A stretch of DNA of 64,000 bases from Halorussus vallis (GCF_024138165.1 NZ_CP100000.1:2294001-2358000); one strand, 5' to 3'; counted from the first letter of the stretch, positions 33,562 through 45,075 are shown. Notes: generated by a model from the sequence alone, not told the origin. A program made the numbers and translations.

Positions 33562-35448
33562 ATGAGCGGTTGGATGACAGATACTAACAACCTCAGCCGT
33601 CGTCGCTTCCTGCAGGCGACCGGCGGTGCGGCATCGGCTGTGGCTCTCGCCGGCTGTACCGGCAACACCGACGACAGCGGCCAGGGAACGACCACCGACA
33701 GCGGAACGACCACCGACAGCGGAACGACGACGGAGAAGCAGAACAACAACTCGGGCGGTTCCGTCCCGGAGAACTACCTCCGACTCACGAGTTCGACGCT
33801 CACCACGCTCGACCCCGTGGCGTCGACCGACGCCGAATCGGGTGAGGTCATCCAGCAGGTTCACGAACCGCTGATGAACTACCCGAACGCGAAGATCGAG
33901 GTCAAACCGCGGCTGGCCAAGGATTACACGGTTTCCGACGACCAGAAGACCTACACCGTCAACATCAAGGAGAACGCGAAGTTCCACAACGGTGACAAGG
34001 TCACCGCCAAGGACATCGTCTACTCGTGGGAGCGACTCGCGGCGTCGCCCAACTCCCGCCGGTCGTACTTCATCCTCGAGTCCATCGGCATGAAGGCCAA
34101 GGACAAGAAGGGCGGTCAGTACGACCCCAGCGCCGAGAAACCGGAGTACAAGCCCGGTTCGATGGCGGTGACCGCCGAGGACGAACACACCCTCAAGTTC
34201 GAACTCGCCAAGCCGTTCCACTCCACGCTGGAGATGCTGGCGTACACGTCGTTCGCCGTGATTCCGGAGGGAATCGTCGGCGACATCAAGGGCTACGACG
34301 GGAAGATGAAGCAGAGCGCGTTCGCGAAGGACCCCGTCGGCGCCGGCCCGTTCGTCTTCGAGAAGTGGCAGAGCAACACCGAGGCCCGCGTCAAGCGGTT
34401 CGACGACTACCACGGTCAGGTAGCGAAGGTCGGCGGCGTCCATTGGAACATCGTCACGGACGCCAACGCTCGGTACAACTACGTGATGAGCAAGAACGCC
34501 GACGTCTTCGACATCCCCACTTCGAAGTTCGACCCGAAGAAGATGTCCATCGACCGGACCGACAAGAGCGGCCGCAAGTTCGGTAAATACGGCCCGGTCC
34601 GCAACGGCGACAAGGTCAACTTCGCCCGCGTCGCGACCATCAACAACTACTACATCGGCTTCAACACCGACAAGGTCGAGAAGCCCGTCCGTCAGGCATT
34701 CGCGTACGCGGCCAACCAGAAGGTCGCGGCCAGCGAGATCTTCAAGGGACGCGTGCAGCCGGCGTCGCACTTCGTCCCGCCCGCCATCTTCCCCGGCGGT
34801 CCCAACAACTACGAGAAGCACGGGAAGAACTACCCCTACGGTAACACCCAGACCCTCATCAACGAGGCGAAGAAGGTGATGAAGGACGCGGGCTACGGCC
34901 CCGACAAGAAGGCCAAGGTCACGCTGACGGCGTACGAGGAGTCGCCCGTCTTCCAGGAGATCGCGAAACTGCTCCGGGACAAGCTGACGGCGGCGCACAT
35001 CGACATCACGGTCGAGGTCACGCCGTTCTCCACCATGACCAAGCGCGGCCGCAACGGGAAGCTTCAGGCGTACACGCTGGGCTGGATCATGGACTGGCCC
35101 GCGCCGGACAACTTCCTCCAGCTGCTGTACCCACCGAAGACCGACACGTCCATCAAGGGCCCGGCTTCCTACCTCAACTGGAGCGACACGAAAGCGGCGA
35201 AGCAGGCGACCGACGCGTGGAAGATCGTCCAGCAGAACTCCGCGCCCACGGAAGCCGCCAAGAAGAAGCGCAACGACGCCTACATCACGATGGAGGAGGC
35301 CAACTGGGAGGACGTCGCCATGCTGCCGCTGTTCCACTCGTTCGAGGACCGCATGTGGTACGACTGGGCCGACATCGAGATGTTCGGCGGTGCGGGCGAA
35401 ACCCGCCAGATGTACAACAAGGTCACCCTCAGCAAGCGCGACAAGTAA
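33562..35448 (+). CDS. dppA: Peptide ABC transporter substrate-binding lipoprotein
   Basis: A 628-residue extracytoplasmic solute-binding protein, family 5 (DppA/OppA). The N-terminus has a Tat motif (LSRRRFLQ) and lipobox LAGC, then a Thr/Asp/Gly/Ser linker. The binding domain starts LRLTSSTLTTLDPVASTDAESGEVIQQVHEPLM and includes YTVNIKENAKFHNGDKVTAKDIVYSW, the family signature. It heads an operon with two permeases and two ATPases. ATG 33562 and ATG 33574 are both possible; TATA spacing (TTTATCC at 33541) slightly favours 33574. The ligand could be oligopeptides or another small molecule. Confidence 0.92.
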   Translation: MSGWMTDTNNLSRRRFLQATGGAASAVALAGCTGNTDDSGQGTTTDSGTTTDSGTTTEKQNNNSGGSVPENYLRLTSSTLTTLDPVASTDAESGEVIQQVHEPLMNYPNAKIEVKPRLAKDYTVSDDQKTYTVNIKENAKFHNGDKVTAKDIVYSWERLAASPNSRRSYFILESIGMKAKDKKGGQYDPSAEKPEYKPGSMAVTAEDEHTLKFELAKPFHSTLEMLAYTSFAVIPEGIVGDIKGYDGKMKQSAFAKDPVGAGPFVFEKWQSNTEARVKRFDDYHGQVAKVGGVHWNIVTDANARYNYVMSKNADVFDIPTSKFDPKKMSIDRTDKSGRKFGKYGPVRNGDKVNFARVATINNYYIGFNTDKVEKPVRQAFAYAANQKVAASEIFKGRVQPASHFVPPAIFPGGPNNYEKHGKNYPYGNTQTLINEAKKVMKDAGYGPDKKAKVTLTAYEESPVFQEIAKLLRDKLTAAHIDITVEVTPFSTMTKRGRNGKLQAYTLGWIMDWPAPDNFLQLLYPPKTDTSIKGPASYLNWSDTKAAKQATDAWKIVQQNSAPTEAAKKKRNDAYITMEEANWEDVAMLPLFHSFEDRMWYDWADIEMFGGAGETRQMYNKVTLSKRDK

Positions 35449-35641
35449 CGCGTCGACGCGGTTTCACTTTTCTTTCGGCGGGCGGGGTCCGATAGCGACG
35501 GCGACCGTCTAATTACCACGAAAGAGTATACGGGAAAGCGCAAGACATAATGAGCGGTCCCGCAAAACGTTCACCTATGTGCGCGGTTCAGTTTGGGAAC
35601 GACCAGTTCGACGCGCGCTACCGAGGTGGCGGTGATACGCC

Positions 35642-36673
35642 ATGAGTCGGTGGCGCTACTTCGCGAAGCGGGTACTGCTATCGGTACCGATACTGCTGTT
35701 CGGGGCCTCGATAACGTTCTTGGTGATTCGTGCCGGACCGCTCGACCCCGTGTCGGCGATTCTGGGACCGAAAGGCGACCCGCAAGCGTACAACACGATT
35801 CGGGAGCAACTCGGTCTGAACGAACCGCTGTGGCAGCAGTACATCGACTACATGATCAACCTCTTCACCTTCGACCTGGGGCAGTCGTGGGTGGTCCAAC
35901 CGAACGTGAGCGTCTACACGCTGGTGCTGGGCTACGCGCCCCGAACCATCTGGCTCGGGTTCTGGTCGGTGATTATCGCGCTGTTCATCGGCATTCCGCT
36001 GGGTTTCTACGCGGGCCTGAACCCCAACACGTTCAGCGACTACGTCGCCTCGTTCGGCGGCATCGTCTGGCGGGCGATGCCGAACTTCTGGCTCGCGGTC
36101 ATCCTGATGAGCGTCCTCTCGCAGTCCGAGAAGATGCTGTTCGGGTTCGACTGGCAGAACTGGATAGTTCCGACCAACGTCACGGGACCGCCGAACCTTC
36201 CGAAGGACATCTGGACGCTGGTGACGAGTCCGGACCGATTCCTCGGGGCGCTCAAGAAGATAGCGCCGGCCGCCATCGTGCTAGGGTCGGCGTCGATGGG
36301 CAACGAGATGCGCATCGGTCGGACCGCGGTGCTCGAAACCGTGAACTCCAACTTCATCGAGACGGCGAAGGCCAAGGGCGTTCCGCCGCGGTCGCTCGTG
36401 TGGAAACACATCTTCCGGAACGCGCTCATCCCGCTGGTGCCCATCATCACGGGCGAGGCGTTCATCCTCATCGGCGGGTCGGTGCTCGTCGAGTCGGTCT
36501 TCGACATCAGCGGCATCGGCTACCTGTTCTTCCAGGCGGTGAAGAACGGCGACATGCCGCTGGTCGGGTCGCTGATGTTCATCTTCATCCTGCTGGTCGT
36601 GGTGATCAACATCCTGCAGGACCTATTGTACACCATAATCGACCCGCGAGTCGGGTACGACGGGGGTGCCTGA
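35642..36673 (+). CDS. dppB: Peptide ABC transporter permease, DppB type
   Basis: A 343-residue permease with about six membrane helices. It opens RYFAKRVLLSVPILLFGASITFLVIRAGPLDP, the hallmark of DppB/OppB, and has a long loop near residues 40-80 (YNTIREQLGLNEPLWQQYIDYM). The cytoplasmic EAA loop reads ETAKAKGVPPRSLVWKHIFRNALIPLVPII and contacts the ATPases. The C-terminus is LLYTIIDPRVGY. The gene begins about 190 bases after the binding-protein stop and is followed closely by the second permease gene. Confidence 0.93.
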   Translation: MSRWRYFAKRVLLSVPILLFGASITFLVIRAGPLDPVSAILGPKGDPQAYNTIREQLGLNEPLWQQYIDYMINLFTFDLGQSWVVQPNVSVYTLVLGYAPRTIWLGFWSVIIALFIGIPLGFYAGLNPNTFSDYVASFGGIVWRAMPNFWLAVILMSVLSQSEKMLFGFDWQNWIVPTNVTGPPNLPKDIWTLVTSPDRFLGALKKIAPAAIVLGSASMGNEMRIGRTAVLETVNSNFIETAKAKGVPPRSLVWKHIFRNALIPLVPIITGEAFILIGGSVLVESVFDISGIGYLFFQAVKNGDMPLVGSLMFIFILLVVVINILQDLLYTIIDPRVGYDGGA

Positions 36674-36674
36674 G

Positions 36675-38078
36675 ATGAGTGGTGGCACCGACGAAGGCGA
36701 GGAACTCACGCTCCGCGAACGCGTCGAAGAGAACCCGCGGCCGGCGATGCTGTGGCTCGCGGGCGCCTCGGTGCTGTTGCTGTTGGAGATAGGCGCGGTG
36801 ATCAACTTCGTGACGGGGCTGTTCGGGACGCCCGTCGAGATTCCGACGCTGCTGTCGCGCGAACTCATCCCGAATAACGGCTACTGGCTGCCCGACTCCG
36901 GGTGGCACGAGACGTTCCTCGGACTGCCCGCCGCCTACGTGTGGGCGATTCGGGTCGTCCTTGTGTACGCTTACGCGTTCGTGTGGATGGTGTGGCTCTG
37001 GAAGGGCTACCTCATCTTCCGCGAGAACTACCGGTACGCCGACTGGACGCCCCGCGACGACATGGTCGACCGCCTCCGCGGTCACCGCTGGGGGCAGTTC
37101 GGTGCGATCATCGTGTTCGCGTTCGTCGTGATGGCCGTCTTCGCGCCCGCGCTCGGGCCGACGACGGTCGAGCGGACCATCCAGGACCCCTACTCGCACT
37201 ACCTCCACTACTACGACGAGGAGGCGGGCGAACTGAAGAACGTCACCGTCGGGACGGCGAACCTCGGCGCGCGGTCGCAGGGGACGCCCTCCCGCAACGT
37301 CGGGCCGATGACCTACGACGAGTTCAACCGCTTCCACCCGTTCGGGACCATGCCGACAGGCAAGGACATGTTCACGTTCATGATGGCCGGAGCGCGGGTG
37401 TCGCTGTTCATCGGCGTCGTGTCCATCGGCGTCAGCGGCCTCATCGCCGTGTCGTTCGCGCTGCTGACCGCCTACTTCAAGGGGCTGGTCGACCTCGCGG
37501 TGGTCATCGCGGGCGACTCCATCATGTCGCTCCCGAGACTACTGTTCGTCATGCTGCTATCGGTGGTGTTGGGCGGCACGTGGATTTCGAAGATGTACAA
37601 CGGCGGCTTCCTGCTCGCGGTCATCTTCGCCGCGACCGGGTGGCCGTTCCTGTGGCGCGCGGTGCGCGGTCCGGCGATGCAGGTCGCCGAACAGGAGTGG
37701 ATCGACGCCGCCAAGAGCTTCGGACAGCGCCCCAGCGTGACGATGCGAAAGCACATGGCGCCGTACATCCTCGGCTACCTGCTGGTGTACGCCTCGATGA
37801 GCCTCGGCGGCATCATCATCGCGGTCGCCGGCCTGTCGTTCCTCGGACTCGGCGTTCAGGCGCCGACCCCCGAGTGGGGACGGGCGGTCAACGTCGGCCA
37901 GGGGTACGTCACCACCGCGTCGTGGCACATCTCGTTCATCCCCGGCGTGATGATCGTACTGGTCGTGACCGCGTTCAACGCGCTGGGCGACGGCATCCGC
38001 GACGCCATCGACCCCCAGAGCGAGAGCGGGGAAGGCGAAGGCACTGAGGCCGCCGCGGCCGCCGGAGGTGGTGCCTGA
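36675..38078 (+). CDS. dppC: Peptide ABC transporter permease, DppC type
   Basis: A 467-residue permease, longer than bacterial DppC (about 300). The extra length is an N-terminal part with two additional hydrophobic segments (LWLAGASVLLLLEIGAVINFV; FLGLPAAYVWAIRVVLVYAYAFVWMVWL) before the usual RGHRWGQFGAIIVFAFVVMAVFAP start. The core has a GTMPTGKDMFTFMMAGARVSLFIGVVS region and the EAA loop DAAKSFGQRPSVTMRKHMAPYIL. The tail is Ala/Gly/Glu-rich. ATG 36675 starts two bases after the dppB stop, with a G-rich ribosome-binding stretch upstream. Confidence 0.92.
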   Translation: MSGGTDEGEELTLRERVEENPRPAMLWLAGASVLLLLEIGAVINFVTGLFGTPVEIPTLLSRELIPNNGYWLPDSGWHETFLGLPAAYVWAIRVVLVYAYAFVWMVWLWKGYLIFRENYRYADWTPRDDMVDRLRGHRWGQFGAIIVFAFVVMAVFAPALGPTTVERTIQDPYSHYLHYYDEEAGELKNVTVGTANLGARSQGTPSRNVGPMTYDEFNRFHPFGTMPTGKDMFTFMMAGARVSLFIGVVSIGVSGLIAVSFALLTAYFKGLVDLAVVIAGDSIMSLPRLLFVMLLSVVLGGTWISKMYNGGFLLAVIFAATGWPFLWRAVRGPAMQVAEQEWIDAAKSFGQRPSVTMRKHMAPYILGYLLVYASMSLGGIIIAVAGLSFLGLGVQAPTPEWGRAVNVGQGYVTTASWHISFIPGVMIVLVVTAFNALGDGIRDAIDPQSESGEGEGTEAAAAAGGGA

Positions 38079-39156
38079 TGGCGACCGAAGAGACTCGGGC
38101 TACCCGCGCCGAGGAGGAACCGATCCTCTCGGTCGAGAACCTCCAGACAGCCTTCTTCACCGACAAGGAGGTCATCCGCGCGGTCGACGGCGTCAACTTC
38201 GACATCCGGCGCGGTGAAACCGTCGGCATCGTCGGCGAGTCGGGGTCGGGCAAGAGCGTCACCGCCCGCTCCATCATGGGGCTGGTGGACTCGCCCGGCC
38301 GCATCCTCGACGGCAGCAGTATCAAGTTCCGCGGCGAGGAACTGACCGAGAAGAGCGAGCGCCAGTACCGGAAACTCCGCGGCGGTGACATCGCCATGGT
38401 GTTCCAGGACCCGCTGACGTCGCTCAACCCGGTCTACACGGTCGGCAATCAGATCAAGGAGTCGCTGCGACTCCACCAGAACATGCGGGGCGGGGACGCG
38501 ACCGAGGAGGCCATCAACCTGCTCGAAGCGGTCGGCATCCCGGACGCCTCCCGGCGGGTCAAGGAGTACCCCCACGAATTCTCGGGCGGGATGCGCCAGC
38601 GGGCCGTCATCGCCATGGCGCTGGCCTGCGACCCCGAACTGCTCATCTGCGATGAGCCGACGACCGCCCTCGACGTGACCATCCAGGCCCAAATCCTCGA
38701 ACTCCTGGAGAACCTCCAAGAGGAGCGAGACCTCTCCATCATGTTCATCACCCACGACATGGGCGTCATCGCGGAGATATCCGACCGCGTGAACGTGATG
38801 TACGCGGGCGAGATCGTCGAGAGCGCGCCGGTGGTCGACCTGTTCGAGAACCCGCGTCACCCCTACACGCAGGGGCTGTTGAACTCGATTCCGGGCAACC
38901 AGCCCGACGCCGAGCGGCTCGAAACCATCGAGGGCGACGTGCCGACGCCGAACGAACCGGCGACGTACTGCCGGTTCGAACCACGGTGTCCGAAGGCGTT
39001 CGACGAGTGCACGAAGGTCCACCCGGAGTCGGTGCCCGTCAACGCCGAGGCCGAAGAACACACCGCCGCCTGCCTGCTGTACCCCGAGGACCGCTCGGAG
39101 GCTGAGGCGGTCGAACTACACGAGCGGTACGAGGACGAACGCGAGGTGAGCCAACG

Positions 39157-39160
<4 letters not shown>
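38078..39160 (+). CDS. dppD: Peptide ABC transporter ATPase, DppD type
   Basis: A 360-residue ATPase with Walker A GESGSGKS (about 50-57), Q-loop [11 protein letters not shown], signature FSGGMRQR and Walker [13 protein letters not shown]. The C-terminal oligopeptide domain contains spaced cysteines ([16 protein letters not shown] and AACLLYP), a set that binds a 4Fe-4S cluster in some family members. Its ATG overlaps the dppC stop (TGATG), and its own stop overlaps the next start, so translation is coupled along the operon. Confidence 0.94.
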
Positions 39161-40511
<1,351 letters not shown>

Positions 40512-40512
<1 letters not shown>

Positions 40513-40955
40513 TGGCGACTGCGTCCCGACGCGCGCGGCAAGCGCTCGACGCGGTCGTCTACGGTGTGGTCGTGTCGTTCGTGGTGTTCGCCCTCGGGAC
40601 GGTCGTCGGCCTGCTGGTCGGCGGCGGCCTGGTGACCGCCAAGTACGTGATGTTCGTGCTCGGCATCCTGCTGTTCGGCTACTCGACGTTCCAGATGCGG
40701 CCCGACCCGCCGTGGGACACCGAGCGGACCGACGACGGCGACATCAAGATCATCAAAGAGCGCCCGACGGGGACGGTCGTGGGCTCGCGCACGGAGACAA
40801 AGTTCCAAGCCGCGGTCCAGCGCATTCCGCCGCTGTCGCGGTACTCGCTGCCGCCTAACGAGCGACTGTCGAAGGCGGCGAAGCTGTTCGTCGCCAGCCT
40901 CGCGGTGCTCGCCTGGTCGTTCGCGATGGAGACGGTGTTCGGCATCGTCGGGTGA
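40512..40955 (+). CDS. Small membrane protein coupled to the dpp operon
   Basis: A 147-residue protein with predicted helices near residues 14-34, 40-58 and 124-144 and a hydrophilic middle (MRPDPPWDTERTDDGDIKIIKERPTGTVVG). Function unknown; conserved haloarchaeal membrane protein family (DUF7555 type, from memory). Its ATG overlaps the dppF stop (TGATG at 40510-40514), so it is the last cistron of the operon, followed by the hairpin at 40997-41035. It may be an accessory of the transporter, or simply co-transcribed. Confidence 0.78.
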
Positions 40956-40996
40956 CGGTTTCTCGACCATTCGTCTCGGCGTTCCGACGTTCGACT

Positions 40997-41035
40997 CGAC
41001 TCCGGGCGTCTCGCACCGCGAGACGCCCGGAGTCG
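40997..41035. terminator. Perfect 18-bp hairpin at the end of the dpp operon
   Basis: Arms 40997-41014 and 41018-41035 are exact reverse complements with an ACC loop, 42 bases after the last stop codon. A/T-rich sequence (TTAAACAACAACTTTTA) follows from about 41043, and probably also acts as the promoter of the next gene. Confidence 0.65.
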
Positions 41036-41085
41036 ACGGCGATTAAACAACAACTTTTACCGGGAGTGGGACGACAGAGCCACAC

Positions 41086-41667
41086 ATGCCAGAGACAGGG
41101 GCCGGCGACGACAACCCGGACTACGCCGAGCGAATCGCGGCCAGCGCCGACGTCGAGAAAGGCGCGTGGCAGCGGACGCTCGAGGACATGAAGGCGATGG
41201 CCGAAGAACTGGAGGAAGAGGGCTGGGACGTGCTGACCATCGCCGCCGGCCACACCGCACCGACGAACCCCGACGCGGGCGAAACCGACCGGTGGGGGCT
41301 CGTCCACGTCGTGCCGGGTAACAAGGCCGAACCGTTCGCCGAGATGGTCGACACCGGCAAGTTCCCACAGTACCAGGTGTTCCGCAACGAGATGAATAGT
41401 CGGGCGTTCGTGGTCACCCAACTGCTCGACCCCGACACCGAGCAGGCCATCCTCATCGCGGGGAACTTCGAACTGCGCCATGCCCCCGGTCTGGTCACGA
41501 CCGCGCTGGAGGAGGACGAGATGTACACCCACGTCCAGAAACTCGACGGAACTCACCTGGGGTCGTTCCGTCACGACGACGCCGAGAAGTTCTTCCCGAA
41601 CCCCCAGCGGTACGAACAGTACATGCCGGACGACGGGGACGCGGACGCCGACGAAACTGACGAGTAG
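41086..41667 (+). CDS. Acidic conserved haloarchaeal protein
   Basis: A 193-residue cytoplasmic protein of unknown function: an N-terminal helix pair (WQRTLEDMKAMAEELEEEGWDVLTIAAGHTAPTNPD), then an alternating alpha/beta region (WGLVHVVPGNKAEPFAEMV, AFVVTQLLDPDTEQAILIAGNFELRHAPGL) and an Asp-rich tail. The family seems restricted to haloarchaea (DUF7529 type, from memory). A CTTTTAC box lies 20-30 bases before ATG 41086, consistent with a leaderless transcript. No catalytic signature is evident. Confidence 0.75.
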   Translation: MPETGAGDDNPDYAERIAASADVEKGAWQRTLEDMKAMAEELEEEGWDVLTIAAGHTAPTNPDAGETDRWGLVHVVPGNKAEPFAEMVDTGKFPQYQVFRNEMNSRAFVVTQLLDPDTEQAILIAGNFELRHAPGLVTTALEEDEMYTHVQKLDGTHLGSFRHDDAEKFFPNPQRYEQYMPDDGDADADETDE

Positions 41668-41800
41668 AGAGCGGTCAGGGTCGCGAGAGTCGCGGTGCTC
41701 GTTTTCGGCCGGCCTTCTCGGAGTCGAATTCGACGGAGACGCGAAGCCAGACCCGTGGGCTTCGTAGACTACAAGAAGGCCCGTCACGTATCCGGCGAAC

Positions 41801-42646
41801 ATGAAAGTCGGCGAAGCCATGACGCCCCGCTCGGAGGTCGTTACCGTCGAGCTTCCGGGCACCCGCGACGACGTGCTCGAGTACCTACAGGAGCGGTCGT
41901 TCTCGTCCGTCCCCGTGGTCAAGAACGACGACGGCGAGCAGTTCCGCGGGCTCATCTCCCGGGACGACCTCATCGAGAACCCCGACGAGGACCAACTCGC
42001 GTTGTTGATGCGCGAGGTTCCGACCACGACCCAGGACGCCACCATCGAGGAGGTCGCGGCGTTGATGGTCGAGGAGGGAACCCGCCGGGTGCCGGTCGTC
42101 GACGGCGAACTCGAAGGCATCGTCACCGTGACCGACGTGGTCCGGGCCATCGCGGACGGCGACGCCGACGGCGAGACGCCAGTCGGCGATCTGGCCGCCC
42201 GGGACATCAACACCACCTACGTCGAGACGCCCCTCACCGTCGCCGAGCGCGAACTCTACTACGCCAACGTTCCCTACGCCATCGTGCTCGACGAGGAGGG
42301 GGAGATGGAGGGCGTGCTGACCGAGGTCGACATCATCGACGTGGCCCGCGTGGTCGAGGGCGAGGAGGAAACCGGCGAGAGCCTCGCCAACGAGGACGAC
42401 GAGTGGATGTGGGAGGGCATCAAGGCGGTCGGCAACCGCTACCTGCCGACCCGGAACGTCGAGATTCCGGCCGCGCCGGTCGGCGAGTTCATGACCGCCG
42501 ACGTGGTGACCGTCTCGGCGAACAAGACCGCCATGGACGCCGCCCGGACGATGCTCCGCCACGACATCGAGCAGATTCCGCTGGTCAGCGGCGACGAACT
42601 CGTCGGCATCGTCCGCGACATCAACCTGCTGGAGGCGCTCGAATGA
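41801..42646 (+). CDS. Four-CBS-domain protein
   Basis: A 281-residue protein made of four CBS repeats (about 1-60, 61-125, 126-190, 225-281). Each has the pattern of hydrophobic strand, PVV/PVVD and G(I/L)(V/I)xxxD, such as FSSVPVVKNDDGEQFRGLISRDDLIE and RRVPVVDGELEGIVTVTDVVRA. CBS pairs bind adenosine ligands (AMP, ATP, SAM) and regulate partner proteins. Its stop overlaps the glycyl-tRNA synthetase start (ATGA at 42643-42646), a coupling that hints at control linked to adenylate status or translation. Confidence 0.9.
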   Translation: MKVGEAMTPRSEVVTVELPGTRDDVLEYLQERSFSSVPVVKNDDGEQFRGLISRDDLIENPDEDQLALLMREVPTTTQDATIEEVAALMVEEGTRRVPVVDGELEGIVTVTDVVRAIADGDADGETPVGDLAARDINTTYVETPLTVAERELYYANVPYAIVLDEEGEMEGVLTEVDIIDVARVVEGEEETGESLANEDDEWMWEGIKAVGNRYLPTRNVEIPAAPVGEFMTADVVTVSANKTAMDAARTMLRHDIEQIPLVSGDELVGIVRDINLLEALE

Positions 42647-44397
42647 GCCGGAGCGACCTCGTCGAACTGGCCAAGCGCCGCGGCTACTTCTTCCAGTCGG
42701 CCAGCGCCTACGGCGGCGTCTCGGGCTTCTACACCTACGGTCCGGAGGGCGCGACCCTCAAGCAGAACGTCGAGGACGCCTGGCGCGACCGCTTCCAGGT
42801 CCAGGAGGGCCACCGCGAGATCGACGCCCCGACCGTGATGCCCGAACCCGTCTTCGAGGCGTCGGGTCACTTGGACACCTTCGACGACATGCTGGTCGAG
42901 TGCCCCGAGTGCGGCGAGAGCCACCGGGCCGACCACCTCATCGAGGACAACACCGACATCGAGGAGGCCGAGAGCCTCCCCATCGAGGAGGTCGAAGAAC
43001 TCATCGCGGACAACGACTTGGCGTGTCCGAACTGCGGCGCGGACCTCGGCGGCGTGTCGGTCGAGGACTTCAACCTGATGTTCGAGACGAACATCGGCCC
43101 CGGTAGCTCCTCGCCGGGCTACCTGCGGCCCGAGACTGCACAGGGCATCTTCGTGGAGTTCCCGCAACTCGCCGAGTACGCCCGCAACCAACTTCCGTTC
43201 GGCATCACCCAGATCGGCAAGGCTTACCGCAACGAGATCAGCCCCCGCAAGTCCATCATCCGGGTCCGGGAGTTCACCCAGGCCGAACTCGAACACTTCA
43301 TCGACCCGACCGAAGACGAACCCGACATCGACCGGGTGGCCGACGTGGAACTCACCCTCTACCCCGCGGAGAACCAGGGCGAGGACGGCGACAACGAGTA
43401 CGTCGAGATGACCGTCCGTGAGGCGGTCGACTCCGGCCTGGTCCACGAGTGGGTCGCCTACTACCTGGGCGTCGGCAAAGAGTGGTACGAAACCATCGGC
43501 GTCGACATGGACCGGTTCCGGTTCCGCCAGCACCTCTCGGGCGAACTCGCCCACTACGCCGCCGACTGCTGGGACGCCGAGGCGGAGGTCGACGGCGACT
43601 GGATCGAAATCACGGGCTACGCCTACCGGAGCGACTACGACCTGAGCAAGCACGACGAGTACTCCGACGACGACTTCACCGTCTTCAAGCAGTACGACGA
43701 GGAGAAGGTCGTCGAGCGCGCCACCGTCGAACCCGACATGAGCTACCTCGGTCCGGAGTTCGGCGGCGCGGCGGGCGACGTGGCCGACGAACTCGAGAAA
43801 CTCGCCCAGCGCGACCGGGCGGCGTTCGACGCCGACGAAGTCACCGTCGAAGTCGACGGCGAGGAGTACGCGGTTCCGGTCGAGAAGACCGGTTTCAGCG
43901 TCGACGAGGACAGGGAAACCGGCGAGCACATCACGCCCCACGTGGTCGAACCGTCCATCGGCGTCGACCGGGTCATCTACACCGTGCTCGACCACGCCTA
44001 CCGGGAAGACGAGATAGACGGCGAGAGTCGCAAGCGACTCGCGCTCGAACCGAGCGTCGCCCCGACGTTCGTCGGCGTCTTCCCGCTGATGGACAAGGAC
44101 GGCATGGGCGAGCGCGCCCGGGAGATCACCGACGAACTCCGCGCGGAAGGGTTCGACGTGACCTACGACGACTCGGGCAACATCGGCCGGCGTTACCGCC
44201 GCCAGGACGAGGTCGGCACGCCGTTCTGCGTCACGGTCGACTACGAGAGCCTGGAAGATGGCACCGTAACCCTCCGCGAACGTGACTCCACCGAGCAGGT
44301 CCGGGTAGCGATCTCGGACCTGCCTGGCCTGCTCTCGGACCTCCGGGCGGGCGAAACCACCTTCGCGGACCTCGACGCACCCGCGCCAGAACAGTAA
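42643..44397 (+). CDS. glyS: Glycyl-tRNA synthetase
   Basis: Charges tRNA-Gly in the cytoplasm; class II, dimeric archaeal/eukaryotic type (584 residues). It starts RSDLVELAKRRGYFFQSASAYGGVSGFYTYGPEG. Motif 2 is AYRNEISPRKSIIRVREFTQAE and motif 3 EPSIGVDRVIYTVLDHAY. A zinc-ribbon-like insertion (CPECGESHRADH...CPNCG, about residues 87-130) interrupts the catalytic domain, as in archaeal relatives. The anticodon-binding domain (LALEPSVAPTFVGVFPL onwards) is complete. ATG 42643 overlaps the CBS-gene stop. Confidence 0.96.
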   Translation: MSRSDLVELAKRRGYFFQSASAYGGVSGFYTYGPEGATLKQNVEDAWRDRFQVQEGHREIDAPTVMPEPVFEASGHLDTFDDMLVECPECGESHRADHLIEDNTDIEEAESLPIEEVEELIADNDLACPNCGADLGGVSVEDFNLMFETNIGPGSSSPGYLRPETAQGIFVEFPQLAEYARNQLPFGITQIGKAYRNEISPRKSIIRVREFTQAELEHFIDPTEDEPDIDRVADVELTLYPAENQGEDGDNEYVEMTVREAVDSGLVHEWVAYYLGVGKEWYETIGVDMDRFRFRQHLSGELAHYAADCWDAEAEVDGDWIEITGYAYRSDYDLSKHDEYSDDDFTVFKQYDEEKVVERATVEPDMSYLGPEFGGAAGDVADELEKLAQRDRAAFDADEVTVEVDGEEYAVPVEKTGFSVDEDRETGEHITPHVVEPSIGVDRVIYTVLDHAYREDEIDGESRKRLALEPSVAPTFVGVFPLMDKDGMGERAREITDELRAEGFDVTYDDSGNIGRRYRRQDEVGTPFCVTVDYESLEDGTVTLRERDSTEQVRVAISDLPGLLSDLRAGETTFADLDAPAPEQ

Positions 44398-44400
44398 CCC

Positions 44401-44979
44401 GTGTCACTCCACAGCGAGGTCAAGCGCCGGCTCGTCCACGTCGCCGGGACGGGGTATCCGGCGCTGTACCTGCTCGGACTGGCGACCTACGAGCAGTTGC
44501 GCTACCTGCTGGTGGCGAGTTCGGTCGCCGCGCTCGCGCTGGAGGCCGTCCGACTGCTGGTCGGCCTCGACTGGCAAATCTTCGACGAACTCACCCGCGA
44601 GTACGAGCAGGAGAACCTCGCCGGCTACGCGCTGTACATGTTCGGGATGACCGCCGCGGCGCTCGCCTTCGACCCCAGGGTGGCCATCCCCGCGATGCTG
44701 ATGCTCACCATCGCCGACCCCATCAGCGGCCTGGTCGGGTCGGGCGAACTCGGCGTGAAGGCGACCCACACCCTGTTGCTCACCTTCGGCGTCTGCATGC
44801 TCATCGCCAGCCTGTACGGACTCCCGGTGACCACCGCGGCGTTCGGCGCGCTGGCGGCGACGCTGGCCGACGGCGCGAAACCCGTCATCGCGGGCTACGT
44901 CATCGACGACAACCTCACGATTCCGGTGGGCGCGGCGGTCGCGATGTACCTGGCGCTGCAGTATCTCCCTACGCTCTAA
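44401..44979 (+). CDS. Dolichol-kinase-like / CTP-dependent membrane kinase
   Basis: A 192-residue membrane protein with about six helices. The family-typical EVKRRLVHVAGTGYPALYLLG lies at the N-terminus; LTIADPISGLVG with the conserved Asp and ATLADGAKPVI are the CTP-binding-like motifs of dolichol kinase and phosphatidate cytidylyltransferase. In haloarchaea it would phosphorylate a polyprenol used for protein glycosylation. The start is GTG 44401, three bases after the glyS stop, so it is in the same operon. Confidence 0.82.
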   Translation: MSLHSEVKRRLVHVAGTGYPALYLLGLATYEQLRYLLVASSVAALALEAVRLLVGLDWQIFDELTREYEQENLAGYALYMFGMTAAALAFDPRVAIPAMLMLTIADPISGLVGSGELGVKATHTLLLTFGVCMLIASLYGLPVTTAAFGALAATLADGAKPVIAGYVIDDNLTIPVGAAVAMYLALQYLPTL

Positions 44980-45075
44980 CCCCCGAATCGTCGATTTCGA
45001 AGTCGAGGAAGTGACCCGTCGTTCTACGAAGCCGGGAAGGAGAGCGCCGAGAGGTTCGGTGGAGCGCCGAAGGGA

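Noticed and set aside
41695-42642. N-terminal extension of the glycyl-tRNA synthetase frame
   Set aside because: It overlaps the CBS-domain gene in another frame; the synthetase has its normal N-terminus at 42643.
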